Source: Suilimivivens sp963650485 (GTDB lineage: Bacteria; Bacillota; Clostridia; Lachnospirales; Lachnospiraceae). Taken from it: 64,000 nt of DNA. Location of the stretch: the NCBI GenBank assembly GCA_963650485.1, contig CAVJLN010000011.1:1-64000 (forward strand). The letters are read 5' to 3'. Made by a program: the position numbers and the translations under genes. Below, piece by piece: positions 54,693-62,926 of this stretch. The first letter of the stretch is position 1. Each line of letters starts with the position of its first letter. The notes beneath the pieces were generated by a model. It was not told the DNA's origin and searched no databases. It saw nothing but the letters and a program-made list of their open reading frames with translations.

Positions 54693-55796
54693 ATGAAAAT
54701 TGTATTAGAGCACTTAACCAAAAGATTTCCCAACCGCAACAAGAAAATCCGCGAGGATGTGGTTGCCGTCAACGATTTTTCCTTTGAAATTCCGGACGGC
54801 AAGCTGATCGGACTTCTCGGGCCTTCCGGCTGCGGCAAGAGTACTGCTTTGAACCTGATCAGCGGTCTGTTAAAGCCAAGTGAAGGTAAAATTTTCTTCG
54901 GAGAGGACGAGGTAACCAATCTTCCTGCCGAAAACAGGGGCGTTGGACTCGTGTTCCAGAACTATGCCCTGTATCCGCATCTGACGGTAAAGCAGAACAT
55001 CCAGTTTCCTCTTGAGAATTTAAAAGGAAAGGACAAACTCTCCAAAGAGGAAATGAACCGCCGCGTGTTAGAGGCTGCAAAGCTTGTTCAAATTGAAATG
55101 CTGATGGATCGTAAGCCCAGCGAGCTTTCCGGCGGTCAGCAGCAGCGTGTTGCCATTGCCCGTGCATTAGTAAAAATGCCGAAGGTTCTTCTCCTTGATG
55201 AGCCTTTATCCAATCTGGATGCCAGACTCCGTCTGCAGACCCGAGAGGAGCTGCGCCGGATCCAGTGCGAAACCAAGATCACAACCGTCTTCGTTACCCA
55301 CGATCAGGAAGAAGCCATGAGCATTTCGGACAGGATCATCGTCATGAAAGAGGGCGTAATCCAGCAGATCGGAGAGCCGCAGGAGGTTTATGACAATCCT
55401 GCTAACCTGTTCGTTGCGAAGTTCCTCGGAACTCCGCCGATCAATGTTTTCCGCGGTCAGGTGAAGGATCATACTTTATATATAGGAAAGGATGCCATCT
55501 TTAAGGTGGGGGATGCTGCAGATCAGGAAGTCTATGTCGGCGTTCGTCCGGAAGGCTTTATTCTGAACGAAAACGGTGCGCTTCACTGTGATCTGAACCG
55601 TCTTGAAGTCATGGGACGTGACGTGAGTGTCGTTTCTACCAAAGAAGAGTCCGAAAATGCGACCATCCGTTCCATTATCAGTGCCGAAAACTCCGTAGAC
55701 ACCGGCTCTCCGGTTGTTTCCTTTGATTTGAAGCCCAATAAGGTATTTCTGTTCCACAAGGATACCCAGCTGCGTATTCCTTACACCATATCCTGA
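54693..55796 (+). CDS. Sugar ABC transporter ATPase (MsmK/UgpC type)
   Basis: 367 residues. Walker A GPSGCGKST, signature ELSGGQQQRVAIARAL, Walker B VLLLDEPLSNLDARLR and His in VFVTHDQEEAM, followed by a C-terminal TOBE region (VYVGVRPEGFIL). It energises the CUT1 importer encoded downstream and, in this family, can serve several importers. AAGGGGGCACCT precedes the ATG. Confidence 0.93.
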   Translation: MKIVLEHLTKRFPNRNKKIREDVVAVNDFSFEIPDGKLIGLLGPSGCGKSTALNLISGLLKPSEGKIFFGEDEVTNLPAENRGVGLVFQNYALYPHLTVKQNIQFPLENLKGKDKLSKEEMNRRVLEAAKLVQIEMLMDRKPSELSGGQQQRVAIARALVKMPKVLLLDEPLSNLDARLRLQTREELRRIQCETKITTVFVTHDQEEAMSISDRIIVMKEGVIQQIGEPQEVYDNPANLFVAKFLGTPPINVFRGQVKDHTLYIGKDAIFKVGDAADQEVYVGVRPEGFILNENGALHCDLNRLEVMGRDVSVVSTKEESENATIRSIISAENSVDTGSPVVSFDLKPNKVFLFHKDTQLRIPYTIS

Positions 55797-55824
55797 TTCT
55801 GCATTACCAAATAGTCATGCAGAA
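55797..55824 (+). other. Intercistronic hairpin after the ATPase gene
   Basis: Eight perfect pairs TTCTGCAT / ATGCAGAA with a 12-nt loop immediately after the stop codon, in a 108-bp gap before the permease gene. No T run, so more likely an mRNA-stability or processing element. Confidence 0.4.
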
Positions 55825-55904
55825 ATAACAGCAGGAGCTACCGAATACGATGAAACATCCACCTGCATGAAAGAAACAGATGGATAAGGAAGGAGACTAC
55901 ACAC

Positions 55905-56798
55905 ATGATGGAAAAAAACAACCTCAAAGGGTGGCTTTATCTGCTGCCCGCATTCCTGTTTCTGGGTGTGTTTATGATTTACCCTTTAATTGATGTTTTT
56001 GTATATTCCTTTGAGGAAGGCTATAATTCCGCTTCCCAGACCTACTTCGGAATCGGACTGTATAACTATTCCTATGTATTGCACGACACCTATTTCCTGC
56101 AGGCTGTGAAAAACACCTTTATTCTTGTCATCATTACCGTTCCGGTTTCTACACTCCTTGCACTGTTCATTTCACTGGGCTTAAGCTCCATCAAACCCTT
56201 AAAGGAGCTGTTTGAAACGATCTACTTCCTGCCCTATGTAACGAACACGCTGGCAGTCGGTCTGGTATTTATGATTCTGTTCAAAAAGACCGCCTACACA
56301 GACGGTATGGTGAATCTCCTGATTCAGGCTTTCGGCGGGCATTCTGTGGATTTCATTGACGGTCCCTACTGGGCGAAAATGTTCGTGCTTTGTTTTTACA
56401 CAATATGGGTGGTTCTTCCCTTTAAAATCCTGATTCTGACAAGTGCACTGGCTTCCGTGAACCAGACCTATTACAATGCCGCCAAAGTGGACGGTACTTC
56501 ACGTGCGAGAATCTTCCGCAAGATTACCCTTCCGATGATCTCACCCATGATCTTTTATCTGGTCATTACCGGCTTTATCGGCGCTTTCAAGGCCTACAGC
56601 GATGCCGTCGCGCTGTTCGGTACCGATCTGAATGCTGCTGAGATGAACACCATCGTCGGCTATGTTTACGATATGCTTTACGGTAACAGCGGTGGCTATC
56701 CCTCCTATGCGTCGGCAGCCGCTATCATCCTGTTTACCATTGTTCTGACCATCACCTGCATTAACCTGCTGGTCAGCAAAAAGCATGTATACTATTAA
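55905..56798 (+). CDS. Sugar ABC transporter permease (MalF/UgpA type)
   Basis: 297 residues, six helices. The EAA loop that contacts the ATPase is AAKVDGTSRARIFRKITLP (about 191-209). AAGGAGAC precedes the start. Forms a heterodimer with the next permease to import an oligosaccharide or polyol. Confidence 0.93.
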   Translation: MMEKNNLKGWLYLLPAFLFLGVFMIYPLIDVFVYSFEEGYNSASQTYFGIGLYNYSYVLHDTYFLQAVKNTFILVIITVPVSTLLALFISLGLSSIKPLKELFETIYFLPYVTNTLAVGLVFMILFKKTAYTDGMVNLLIQAFGGHSVDFIDGPYWAKMFVLCFYTIWVVLPFKILILTSALASVNQTYYNAAKVDGTSRARIFRKITLPMISPMIFYLVITGFIGAFKAYSDAVALFGTDLNAAEMNTIVGYVYDMLYGNSGGYPSYASAAAIILFTIVLTITCINLLVSKKHVYY

Positions 56799-56811
56799 GG
56801 AGGACACTGCC

Positions 56812-57675
56812 ATGGATTACGAAAAGCTTCAGAAATCTGCCAAAGCAAAAGGCATTGCCAGAAATGTTGTGATTTATACCCTGCTGATCTTCTGGGCGAT
56901 TATGGTTCTGTTTCCTTTTTACTGGATGATCCTTACCTCCGTAAAAAGCTACAGCTCCTACAACAGTGAATATGTTCCGTCGTTCTTCACCCTGTCACCG
57001 ACGATGCAGAACTATATTGATGCATTTACCACGGTTTCTCTGGGCAGATACCTGTGGAACACCCTGATTTTTACCGTGATTACCACTGCGATTATGCTGG
57101 TTGTGATTACGCTTGCGGCATTTGCCTTTGCAAGGCTTCAGTTCCGTGGCAAAAACATTGCCTTTGCGCTGTTCCTGTCCTTAATGATGATTCCGAATGA
57201 GCTTGTGATCATCACGAACTTCGTCACCATCACAAACCTTGATCTGCGGAACAGCTTTTTAGGACTGATTCTACCGTCCGTGACCTCGGTTTTCTATATC
57301 TATCTGCTGCGTGAGAATTTCGCACAGATTCCGGACGAGCTTTATTATGCCGCCAAGGTGGATGGTACCTCGGATCTGCGCTACCTGCGTAAGGTCATGA
57401 TTCCGATCTGCCGCCCGACGCTCATTACCATCATTATCCTGAAGGTCATTGAATGCTGGAATTCCTATGTATGGCCGCGGTTAATTACCGATGATCCAAA
57501 CTACTATCTGGTATCCAACGGCATTCAGGAAATCCGCGAAAACGGCTTCGGTCGTGAGAACATCCCCGCCATGATGGCTGCGGTTGTGGTGATCTCCCTG
57601 CCGCTTATCGTATTGTTCCTGATTTTCCGCAAAAAGGTCATGGCAGGCGTATCGAGAGGAGGTACAAAGGGATGA
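56812..57675 (+). CDS. Sugar ABC transporter permease (MalG/UgpE type)
   Basis: 287 residues from the ATG at 56812, which has AAGGAGGACACTGCC before it; the upstream ATG in the same frame overlaps the previous gene. Six helices and the EAA loop AAKVDGTSDLRYLRKVMIP. Ends 4 bp inside the start of the binding-protein gene. Confidence 0.93.
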   Translation: MDYEKLQKSAKAKGIARNVVIYTLLIFWAIMVLFPFYWMILTSVKSYSSYNSEYVPSFFTLSPTMQNYIDAFTTVSLGRYLWNTLIFTVITTAIMLVVITLAAFAFARLQFRGKNIAFALFLSLMMIPNELVIITNFVTITNLDLRNSFLGLILPSVTSVFYIYLLRENFAQIPDELYYAAKVDGTSDLRYLRKVMIPICRPTLITIIILKVIECWNSYVWPRLITDDPNYYLVSNGIQEIRENGFGRENIPAMMAAVVVISLPLIVLFLIFRKKVMAGVSRGGTKG

Positions 57676-59285
57676 GAAAACATACCATTTCAAAATTACT
57701 GCTTACAGCTTCCCTGCTTGCAGGCGCACTCGGACTTACCGGCTGCCACGGCTCCAAGGGTCAGAATGATTTCACTGTTCCGGAGGCCTTCGATACCTCC
57801 CGGAATTATGAAATTACCTTCTGGGCCAAGAACGATACAAATAAAACCCAGACCGAGATCTACAAGAAAGCCATTGAAGATTTTCAGGAGCTGTATCCCA
57901 ATATTACCGTAAACTTACGTCTCTACACGGATTATGGCAAGATTTATAACGATGTCATCACGAACATTGCAACGGACACCACTCCAAATGTCTGCATTAC
58001 CTATCCGGATCATATTGCTACTTACCTCACCGGAAGCAACGTCGTGGTTCCGCTAGACACTCTTTTTACCAATGAAAAATACGGACTGGGCGGATCGGAC
58101 CTTCTGTTTGACGGACCCACGCAGGAGGAAATCATTCCGCAATTCTTAAACGAATGCGAATTTAACGGCCATTATTATGCGCTGCCCTATATGCGCTCCA
58201 CCGAAGCCTGCTATGTGAATAAGACCTATGTGGAAAAGCTTGGCTATACCCTGCCGGAAACCCTGACCTGGGATTTCGTCTGGGAGGTTTCCGAGGCTGC
58301 CATGAAGCAGAATGCGGATGGTACCTTTGCCGTCAACGGACAGAAGGTCATGATTCCTTTCATAGACAAGTCCACGGACAATATGATGATCCAGATGCTG
58401 AAGCAGAAGGGCGCCGGATATTCGACCGATAACGGCGATATCGAAATCTTTAACGATACCACCACAGAGCTGCTTTATACCATTGCTTCCCATGCAAAGA
58501 CAGGTGCTTTTTCCACCTTCAAAATTTCCAGCTATCCGGCGAACTTCCTGAATGCGGGACAATGCATTTTCGCGATTGATTCAACAGCCGGTGCAACCTG
58601 GATGGGAACCCATGCCCCGCTTTCCGATATCAGCGAAGATGCGCTCGTTGACTTTGACACGGAAGTGATGATGATTCCGCAGTTCGACCCTGAAAATCCG
58701 CAGATGATTTCCCAGGGACCTTCCGTCTGCGTTTTTAACAAGAAGGATTCGCAGGAGGTGCTTGCTTCCTGGCTGTTCACCCAGTATCTGCTCACCAACG
58801 ACGTGCAGATCGCCTATTCCGAAACCGAAGGCTATGTGCCTGTCACTTCAAAGGCACAGGATTCTGTCGAATATCAGGATTATTTATCCCGCGAGGGCGA
58901 AGACAATAATCTCTACTATGATGTAAAAATCAAGGCTTCCCGGCTTTTGCTTGATAACACCGACCACACCTTTGTGACTCCGGTATTTAACGGCTCAGCT
59001 TCCCTTCGTGATGCTGCCGGTCAGATGATCGAAAATGTCACGAAATCCACCCGCCGGAAGCAGACGGTAGATGATGCCTTTATGAAGAGCATGTTTGAGG
59101 ATGTAACCTCGCTATACCGTCTCGACCAGAAAAATATGAGTTCCGCCGGCAAGACAGATTTAGGGCCTTTGCCCCAGACAGCCGTTCTTTTGCTGACTTC
59201 TCTCGCCGTCACCTGGGCAGGAATTTTACTATATGTTATATCCGAAGCAATGAAAAAGCGGAAAAATAGGCAAAATAACCATTGA
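57672..59285 (+). CDS. Extracellular sugar-binding lipoprotein with C-terminal membrane helix
   Basis: 537 residues. Signal peptide with lipobox LTGC (Cys25), then a family-1 binding fold (YEITFWAKNDTNKTQTEIYK; NVCITYPDHIATYL; LPYMRSTEACYVNK; GQCIFAIDSTAGATWMG). Unusually, the protein ends with a hydrophobic helix (about 504-525: TAVLLLTSLAVTWAGILLYV) and a basic tail KKRKNRQ. It would be held at both ends. Overlaps the permease gene by 4 bp. The sugar is unknown. Confidence 0.9.
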   Translation: MRKHTISKLLLTASLLAGALGLTGCHGSKGQNDFTVPEAFDTSRNYEITFWAKNDTNKTQTEIYKKAIEDFQELYPNITVNLRLYTDYGKIYNDVITNIATDTTPNVCITYPDHIATYLTGSNVVVPLDTLFTNEKYGLGGSDLLFDGPTQEEIIPQFLNECEFNGHYYALPYMRSTEACYVNKTYVEKLGYTLPETLTWDFVWEVSEAAMKQNADGTFAVNGQKVMIPFIDKSTDNMMIQMLKQKGAGYSTDNGDIEIFNDTTTELLYTIASHAKTGAFSTFKISSYPANFLNAGQCIFAIDSTAGATWMGTHAPLSDISEDALVDFDTEVMMIPQFDPENPQMISQGPSVCVFNKKDSQEVLASWLFTQYLLTNDVQIAYSETEGYVPVTSKAQDSVEYQDYLSREGEDNNLYYDVKIKASRLLLDNTDHTFVTPVFNGSASLRDAAGQMIENVTKSTRRKQTVDDAFMKSMFEDVTSLYRLDQKNMSSAGKTDLGPLPQTAVLLLTSLAVTWAGILLYVISEAMKKRKNRQNNH

Positions 59286-59309
59286 TTTATCAGAACATTA
59301 AGGTATAAT
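59282..59309 (+). promoter_or_regulatory. Promoter of the acidic lipoprotein gene
   Basis: TTGATT (59282-59287), 16 bp, TATAAT (59304-59309). The -35 box overlaps the stop codon of the binding-protein gene. Confidence 0.6.
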
Positions 59310-59321
59310 GTGAATTGCAGT

Positions 59322-59338
59322 TATCACACAGTGTGATA
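59322..59338. promoter_or_regulatory. Perfect 17-bp palindrome, candidate operator
   Basis: TATCACAC-A-GTGTGATA, located about 12 bp downstream of the -10 box and upstream of the AGGAGG ribosome site. Position and symmetry fit a repressor site. Confidence 0.55.
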
Positions 59339-59364
59339 TCACATCTTTTTAGGAGGAATTTATT

Positions 59365-60228
59365 ATGAAAAAATCATTACTTGTAACACTCGCACTTTCT
59401 CTTGTACTTGTAGCAGCAGGCTGCTCCAGCACATCAGAGAACACTGCTACAGAAGAAACCGCTACGGAAGCAGCAGAAACCACAGAAGCTGTTGAAGAAG
59501 AAGCTACGGAAGAAGCTGCTGATGAGGCAGAAACCGCTGATGCAGAAGCTGACGCCGAGAATGCATCCACAGTTGCTACAGAAGGCGTTATGAGCTACGC
59601 TGACTATGTTGCTGCTGATGTAGATACCGAGGTTTGTGTAGAAACCTATGTACAGGCTAAGCAGAGCTGGTGGGAAGACAACGGTGTCGGACAGGCTACC
59701 TTCTACACCCAGAATCAGGATGGTGCTTTCTTTATCTACAACATGCCTTGTTCCGAAGAGGATTATGAGAAGCTTGTTCCCGGAACCTTAATCAAGGTTA
59801 CCGGTTATAAGTCTGAATGGTCCGGCGAAGTAGAAATCGTTGATGCAACCTTTGAAATCGAAGAAGGCGATTCCTTCATCGCAACTGCTAAGGACGTTAC
59901 CGATTTACTTGGCAAGGATGAATTAATTGATTCCCAGAACCAGTTCGTATCCTTCAAGGGTATGACCGTAGAAGCTGCCAACGATGCAGGTGATGCATTC
60001 CTTTACAAGTGGGATGGTTCCGGTACAGAAGGTGATGACTTATACTTCAATGTATCCCTTGACGGAAACACCTACAGCTTCACTGTTGAATCTTATCTGT
60101 GCGATAAGGACAGCGATGTTTACAAGGCAGTTCAGAACCTCAAGGTTGGCGATGTTGTTGACATGGAAGGCTTCTTATACTGGTATGAAGGTGTGAACCC
60201 TCACATTACTTCTGTAACGGTTCAGTAA
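59365..60228 (+). CDS. Secreted acidic lipoprotein, unknown function
   Basis: 287 residues. Signal peptide with lipobox VAAGC (Cys20), an Ala/Glu/Thr-rich stretch to about residue 70, then two similar beta-rich halves of OB-fold appearance (TEVCVETYVQAKQSWWEDNG...; QNQFVSFKGMTVEA...). I recall such OB-like lipoproteins in Lachnospiraceae but know no function. It has its own promoter and palindrome and ends before two terminators. Confidence 0.8.
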   Translation: MKKSLLVTLALSLVLVAAGCSSTSENTATEETATEAAETTEAVEEEATEEAADEAETADAEADAENASTVATEGVMSYADYVAADVDTEVCVETYVQAKQSWWEDNGVGQATFYTQNQDGAFFIYNMPCSEEDYEKLVPGTLIKVTGYKSEWSGEVEIVDATFEIEEGDSFIATAKDVTDLLGKDELIDSQNQFVSFKGMTVEAANDAGDAFLYKWDGSGTEGDDLYFNVSLDGNTYSFTVESYLCDKDSDVYKAVQNLKVGDVVDMEGFLYWYEGVNPHITSVTVQ

Positions 60229-60313
60229 GTGCCGGCAGCTCAGGTGTAAATGAATCCGGTAAACTCCAGATCAATCTGATGAATTGAGATTAAAGATCTG
60301 TTCTGAGAGTGCT

Positions 60314-60359
60314 GGACAAAAAACGTAGGCGTAGCGGGCTACGCTGAGGTTTTTTGTCC
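60314..60359 (+). terminator. Terminator after the acidic lipoprotein gene
   Basis: GGACAAAAAAC / GTTTTTTGTCC (11 pairs) enclose a second stem GCGTAG / CTACGC. The T run lies in the 3' arm; A-rich 5' arm makes it work in both directions. Confidence 0.8.
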
Positions 60360-60423
60360 TGTGCTATCGGGAAAATAGACGTGTGATATGGTGTAGTTAA
60401 TTTAAAACCGTTGCACTAGTGTC

Positions 60424-60453
60424 ACCCCTGTACATCAGTTGATGTACAGGGGT
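60424..60453 (+). terminator. Second terminator, tail-to-tail region
   Basis: A perfect 14-bp stem ACCCCTGTACATCA / TGATGTACAGGGGT with a 2-nt nominal loop, then ATTTTTC. It separates the plus-strand block from the convergent methyltransferase gene. Confidence 0.8.
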
Positions 60454-60483
60454 ATTTTTCTGTTGTAAAATCATTCGTAACTG

Positions 60484-61659
60484 TTACCGACCTGCACGGA
60501 CTGCCCAACGCATCTTGGTAGAGCGGGCACGTCCGTTCTGACGGCACTCCTCTGCAGTGGGACGAATAACATCTGTCGCAATCTCTTCAAAAATTCCTTC
60601 CCGGTAATACTGTTGGAATGCCTTTTTCACCAGACGGTCTTCTCCGGAATGGAACGTAAGAATTGCCACTCTTCCTCCATCGGCTAACGCCTCCGGAAGC
60701 GCATTCAGGAATGCCTCCAGCACTTCAAATTCACTGTTTACATCAATGCGCAATGCCTGAAATACACGTTGACAGGTTTTCTTTAAGATATCCTTTTTTT
60801 CTTTATTTTCAGGAAGAAAATGTAATGCACGCTCAATGACTTCCCGTAATGCCGTTGTAGTTTCGATGCCGCCTCCCTTTTTGAAGGTCTTTCGGATTTC
60901 GGTGGCAATCTGCTCCGCGTAGGGTTCATCGGAATTCTCAACCAACATTCCGATCAGCTCCTCCCGGTCGAGCTCCCGAAGCCGCTGTGAAGCCGGAATC
61001 CCATGCTGGGGATCCAGTCTCAGGTCAAGCGGCCCATCCACCTTGTAGGAAAACCCTCTTTTCGGATCATCAATCTGCATCGAAGACACGCCAAGATCAG
61101 CAAGCATGAAATCAAACGGACCGTATTCCTTCGCTACCGTTTCCAGATTGGCAAAGTTCTGTTGAAGAATCGTCAGAATTTCTTCTCCATAGCCTGCCTT
61201 TTGAAGCCTTTCTTTTGTTTTTACAATTTCGATCGGATCTACATCTAACGCGTATAGATGTCCTTTCGATGCTTCGTCTAAATTCTCCCTTGAATCACCA
61301 TATGCCTGAGCGGTTCCATTTATACGTTCTTCCTCTGAAACATCCCTTGTCTGAACCACTTCATTCAGACGCTCCTCCCCGGGCTGTCCCGTCAGTTTCT
61401 CCAGCATCTTACGGGTGTGTCCGCCATAACCCAGCGTTGCATCCAGTCCCTTCTGTCCCGGCTGAATCTGTAAGAAATCCAGAATCTCCCTTACCATGAT
61501 GGGAATATGCATGCCTGCCGGAGTACTTCCCTTCTCAATTACCTTTGCTACTGTATCGGCATATTTCTCAGGATCGTGCTCTTTATACTTTTCTTCAAAT
61601 GTTCTGGGATGTGTTCCCTTGTAACGCACGCGGCGCTTATGTATGATTTCTGCTGACAT
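60484..61659 (-). CDS. rsmH: RsmH-family 16S rRNA (cytosine-N4) methyltransferase, long form
   Basis: 391 residues against about 310 for the usual RsmH. Motifs: HIPIMVREILDFL, SAM motif GLDATLGYGGHTRKML, LYALDVDPIE, FMLADLGVSSMQID, GPLDLRLD and LTFHSGEDRLVKKAF. The extra length is an N-terminal stretch of about 48 residues and a polar insert (about 90-130). Several Clostridia carry a second RsmH of this sort outside the division cluster; no ftsL, pbp or mra gene is near here. It should methylate C1402 of 16S rRNA or be a paralogue with another target. Confidence 0.85.
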   Translation of the reverse strand: MSAEIIHKRRVRYKGTHPRTFEEKYKEHDPEKYADTVAKVIEKGSTPAGMHIPIMVREILDFLQIQPGQKGLDATLGYGGHTRKMLEKLTGQPGEERLNEVVQTRDVSEEERINGTAQAYGDSRENLDEASKGHLYALDVDPIEIVKTKERLQKAGYGEEILTILQQNFANLETVAKEYGPFDFMLADLGVSSMQIDDPKRGFSYKVDGPLDLRLDPQHGIPASQRLRELDREELIGMLVENSDEPYAEQIATEIRKTFKKGGGIETTTALREVIERALHFLPENKEKKDILKKTCQRVFQALRIDVNSEFEVLEAFLNALPEALADGGRVAILTFHSGEDRLVKKAFQQYYREGIFEEIATDVIRPTAEECRQNGRARSTKMRWAVRAGR

Positions 61660-62057
61660 TCTAACCTCTTGATACTGTTATTTCGGATTTTTCGAATCGT
61701 TACCTCTATATGATAACACAAAATGGAAGGGACATGGTGAACTAATTGAAATGATTGCATTCAAGCGGACATACGCCATGATTTATATGGCGAAGTAACC
61801 ACATGAGTAAAACTCAAGCTGCATTAGCAGCGGTTTTACTCATGTGGTTCTGAATAATTACTTTCTATTTTTAATTTTATGCTTAGGTATGTTACAATAG
61901 AGGCATCCATACGGAGCTCTCTATATTTCAAACCTTGGAAAAGGAGACATAAATAATGACCTGCTTCTATGTCCTCCTTACCTGCATTCTCTGTTATCGT
62001 ACTCTCCTCTTCTACAGCTTCTGTTTCAGAACCTTCTTCCGAGTTATCTTCTGCGCT
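61660..62057. other. Intergenic region with hairpins
   Basis: No gene I can support. It holds a hairpin CGCCAT / ATGGCG at about 61774-61792, the large hairpin at 61797-61849, and 3' of the DUF4340 stop a stretch that still reads as acidic protein in the same frame (to about 61965). A plus-strand ORF with an AAGGAG site starts at 61956 but is antisense to that coding stretch. Confidence 0.6.
61797..61849. repeat. 17-bp-stem hairpin, possible dispersed repeat
   Basis: Perfect arms AACCACATGAGTAAAAC / GTTTTACTCATGTGGTT with an inner stem GCTGC / GCAGC. The 18-mer GTAACCACATGAGTAAAA at 61795-61812 recurs (inverted) at 26476-26493. Confidence 0.7.
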
Positions 62058-62756
62058 CTACTCGGTGCTCTCCTCGGTATCCTCTTCCTCACTCGTGTCT
62101 TCAAAATAGGAAGAATCCTTGTACAGCAGATAATAGGTACTGCTGTCAATCAGATAAACACTGTCGCCATCATTCACCGTGAGATAATATCCTTCTGCAA
62201 GAGAGTTGTAATCTCCGATTCGGAATACATAGAGGTTATTATCCAGCTGTAGGGTTACGGAGTCTGACTTCTCACTGATCCCATATTCTGACATATCTGT
62301 CACATCCATGATTTCCTGCTTGGCCGTTAGCGCACAGACATTTTCCAAGTAAGTCGATACCGTATCCTGATCCACTTTTCTGGTCGTGTCCGAAGCCTCC
62401 TTGCTGGTTTCTTCTGCTTCAGCTTCACTTGTGTCCTCTGTTCCTTCTCCGACTGTATCTCCGTCTCCATCCTCTGCTGTAATTTTCTCTGTTACGGCTT
62501 CCTCTGTATCCTCCAGATAGCTCCAGGTATCACCATCCTTGTGCAGGGTAAAGGAATCCCCGTCACTGCGGACAACCGCAATATCTGTAATTTCTTCAGC
62601 CTGGATGCTTACTACTGATACACTCTCTTCCTCGGTACTGACTTCCTCCTGCATGAAATCTGCATCCTCATTCTTCTTGAGAAACAGAAAGACCAGGAGC
62701 AATATGACAATAAGTGTCAACAGCACAATTAAATTTCTCTTACTTTTCCTGTTCAT
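62058..62756 (-). CDS. DUF4340-type membrane-anchored protein, probably truncated by a stop codon
   Basis: 232 residues. N-terminal helix (about 9-26), a DUF4340-like fold (IAVVRSDGDSFTLHKDGDTW; YGISEKSDSVTLQLDNN; SSTYYLLYKDSSYF) and an acidic tail. This family accompanies GldG-like ABC components, as it does here. The TAG at 62058-62060 is followed by about 32 more codons in the same frame with the same acidic bias (SAEDNSEEGSETEAVEEEST), suggesting that the stop is recent. The core domain is intact. Confidence 0.75.
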   Translation of the reverse strand: MNRKSKRNLIVLLTLIVILLLVFLFLKKNEDADFMQEEVSTEEESVSVVSIQAEEITDIAVVRSDGDSFTLHKDGDTWSYLEDTEEAVTEKITAEDGDGDTVGEGTEDTSEAEAEETSKEASDTTRKVDQDTVSTYLENVCALTAKQEIMDVTDMSEYGISEKSDSVTLQLDNNLYVFRIGDYNSLAEGYYLTVNDGDSVYLIDSSTYYLLYKDSSYFEDTSEEEDTEESTE

Positions 62757-62926
62757 TTTCGATCACCTGCTTTTCTAATCCTTGCTTCTTCTTTTTTATT
62801 TCGTAACTGGTCAGAGCCTTTTTTAAGTATCTGCTCAAAGCCATGCAAATTATGTCCCAATAGACGTTGGATATTTTTTTGCCCCCGACATCATTTACAA
62901 TCATATGCAGTAACTATTCAGAACTC

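Noticed and set aside
61956..62252. Plus-strand ORF of 98 codons with an AAGGAG site and a TACAAT box upstream
   Set aside because: It is antisense to the acidic 3' coding stretch of the DUF4340 gene, and its Leu/Phe/Ser composition is what the complement of Glu codons gives.
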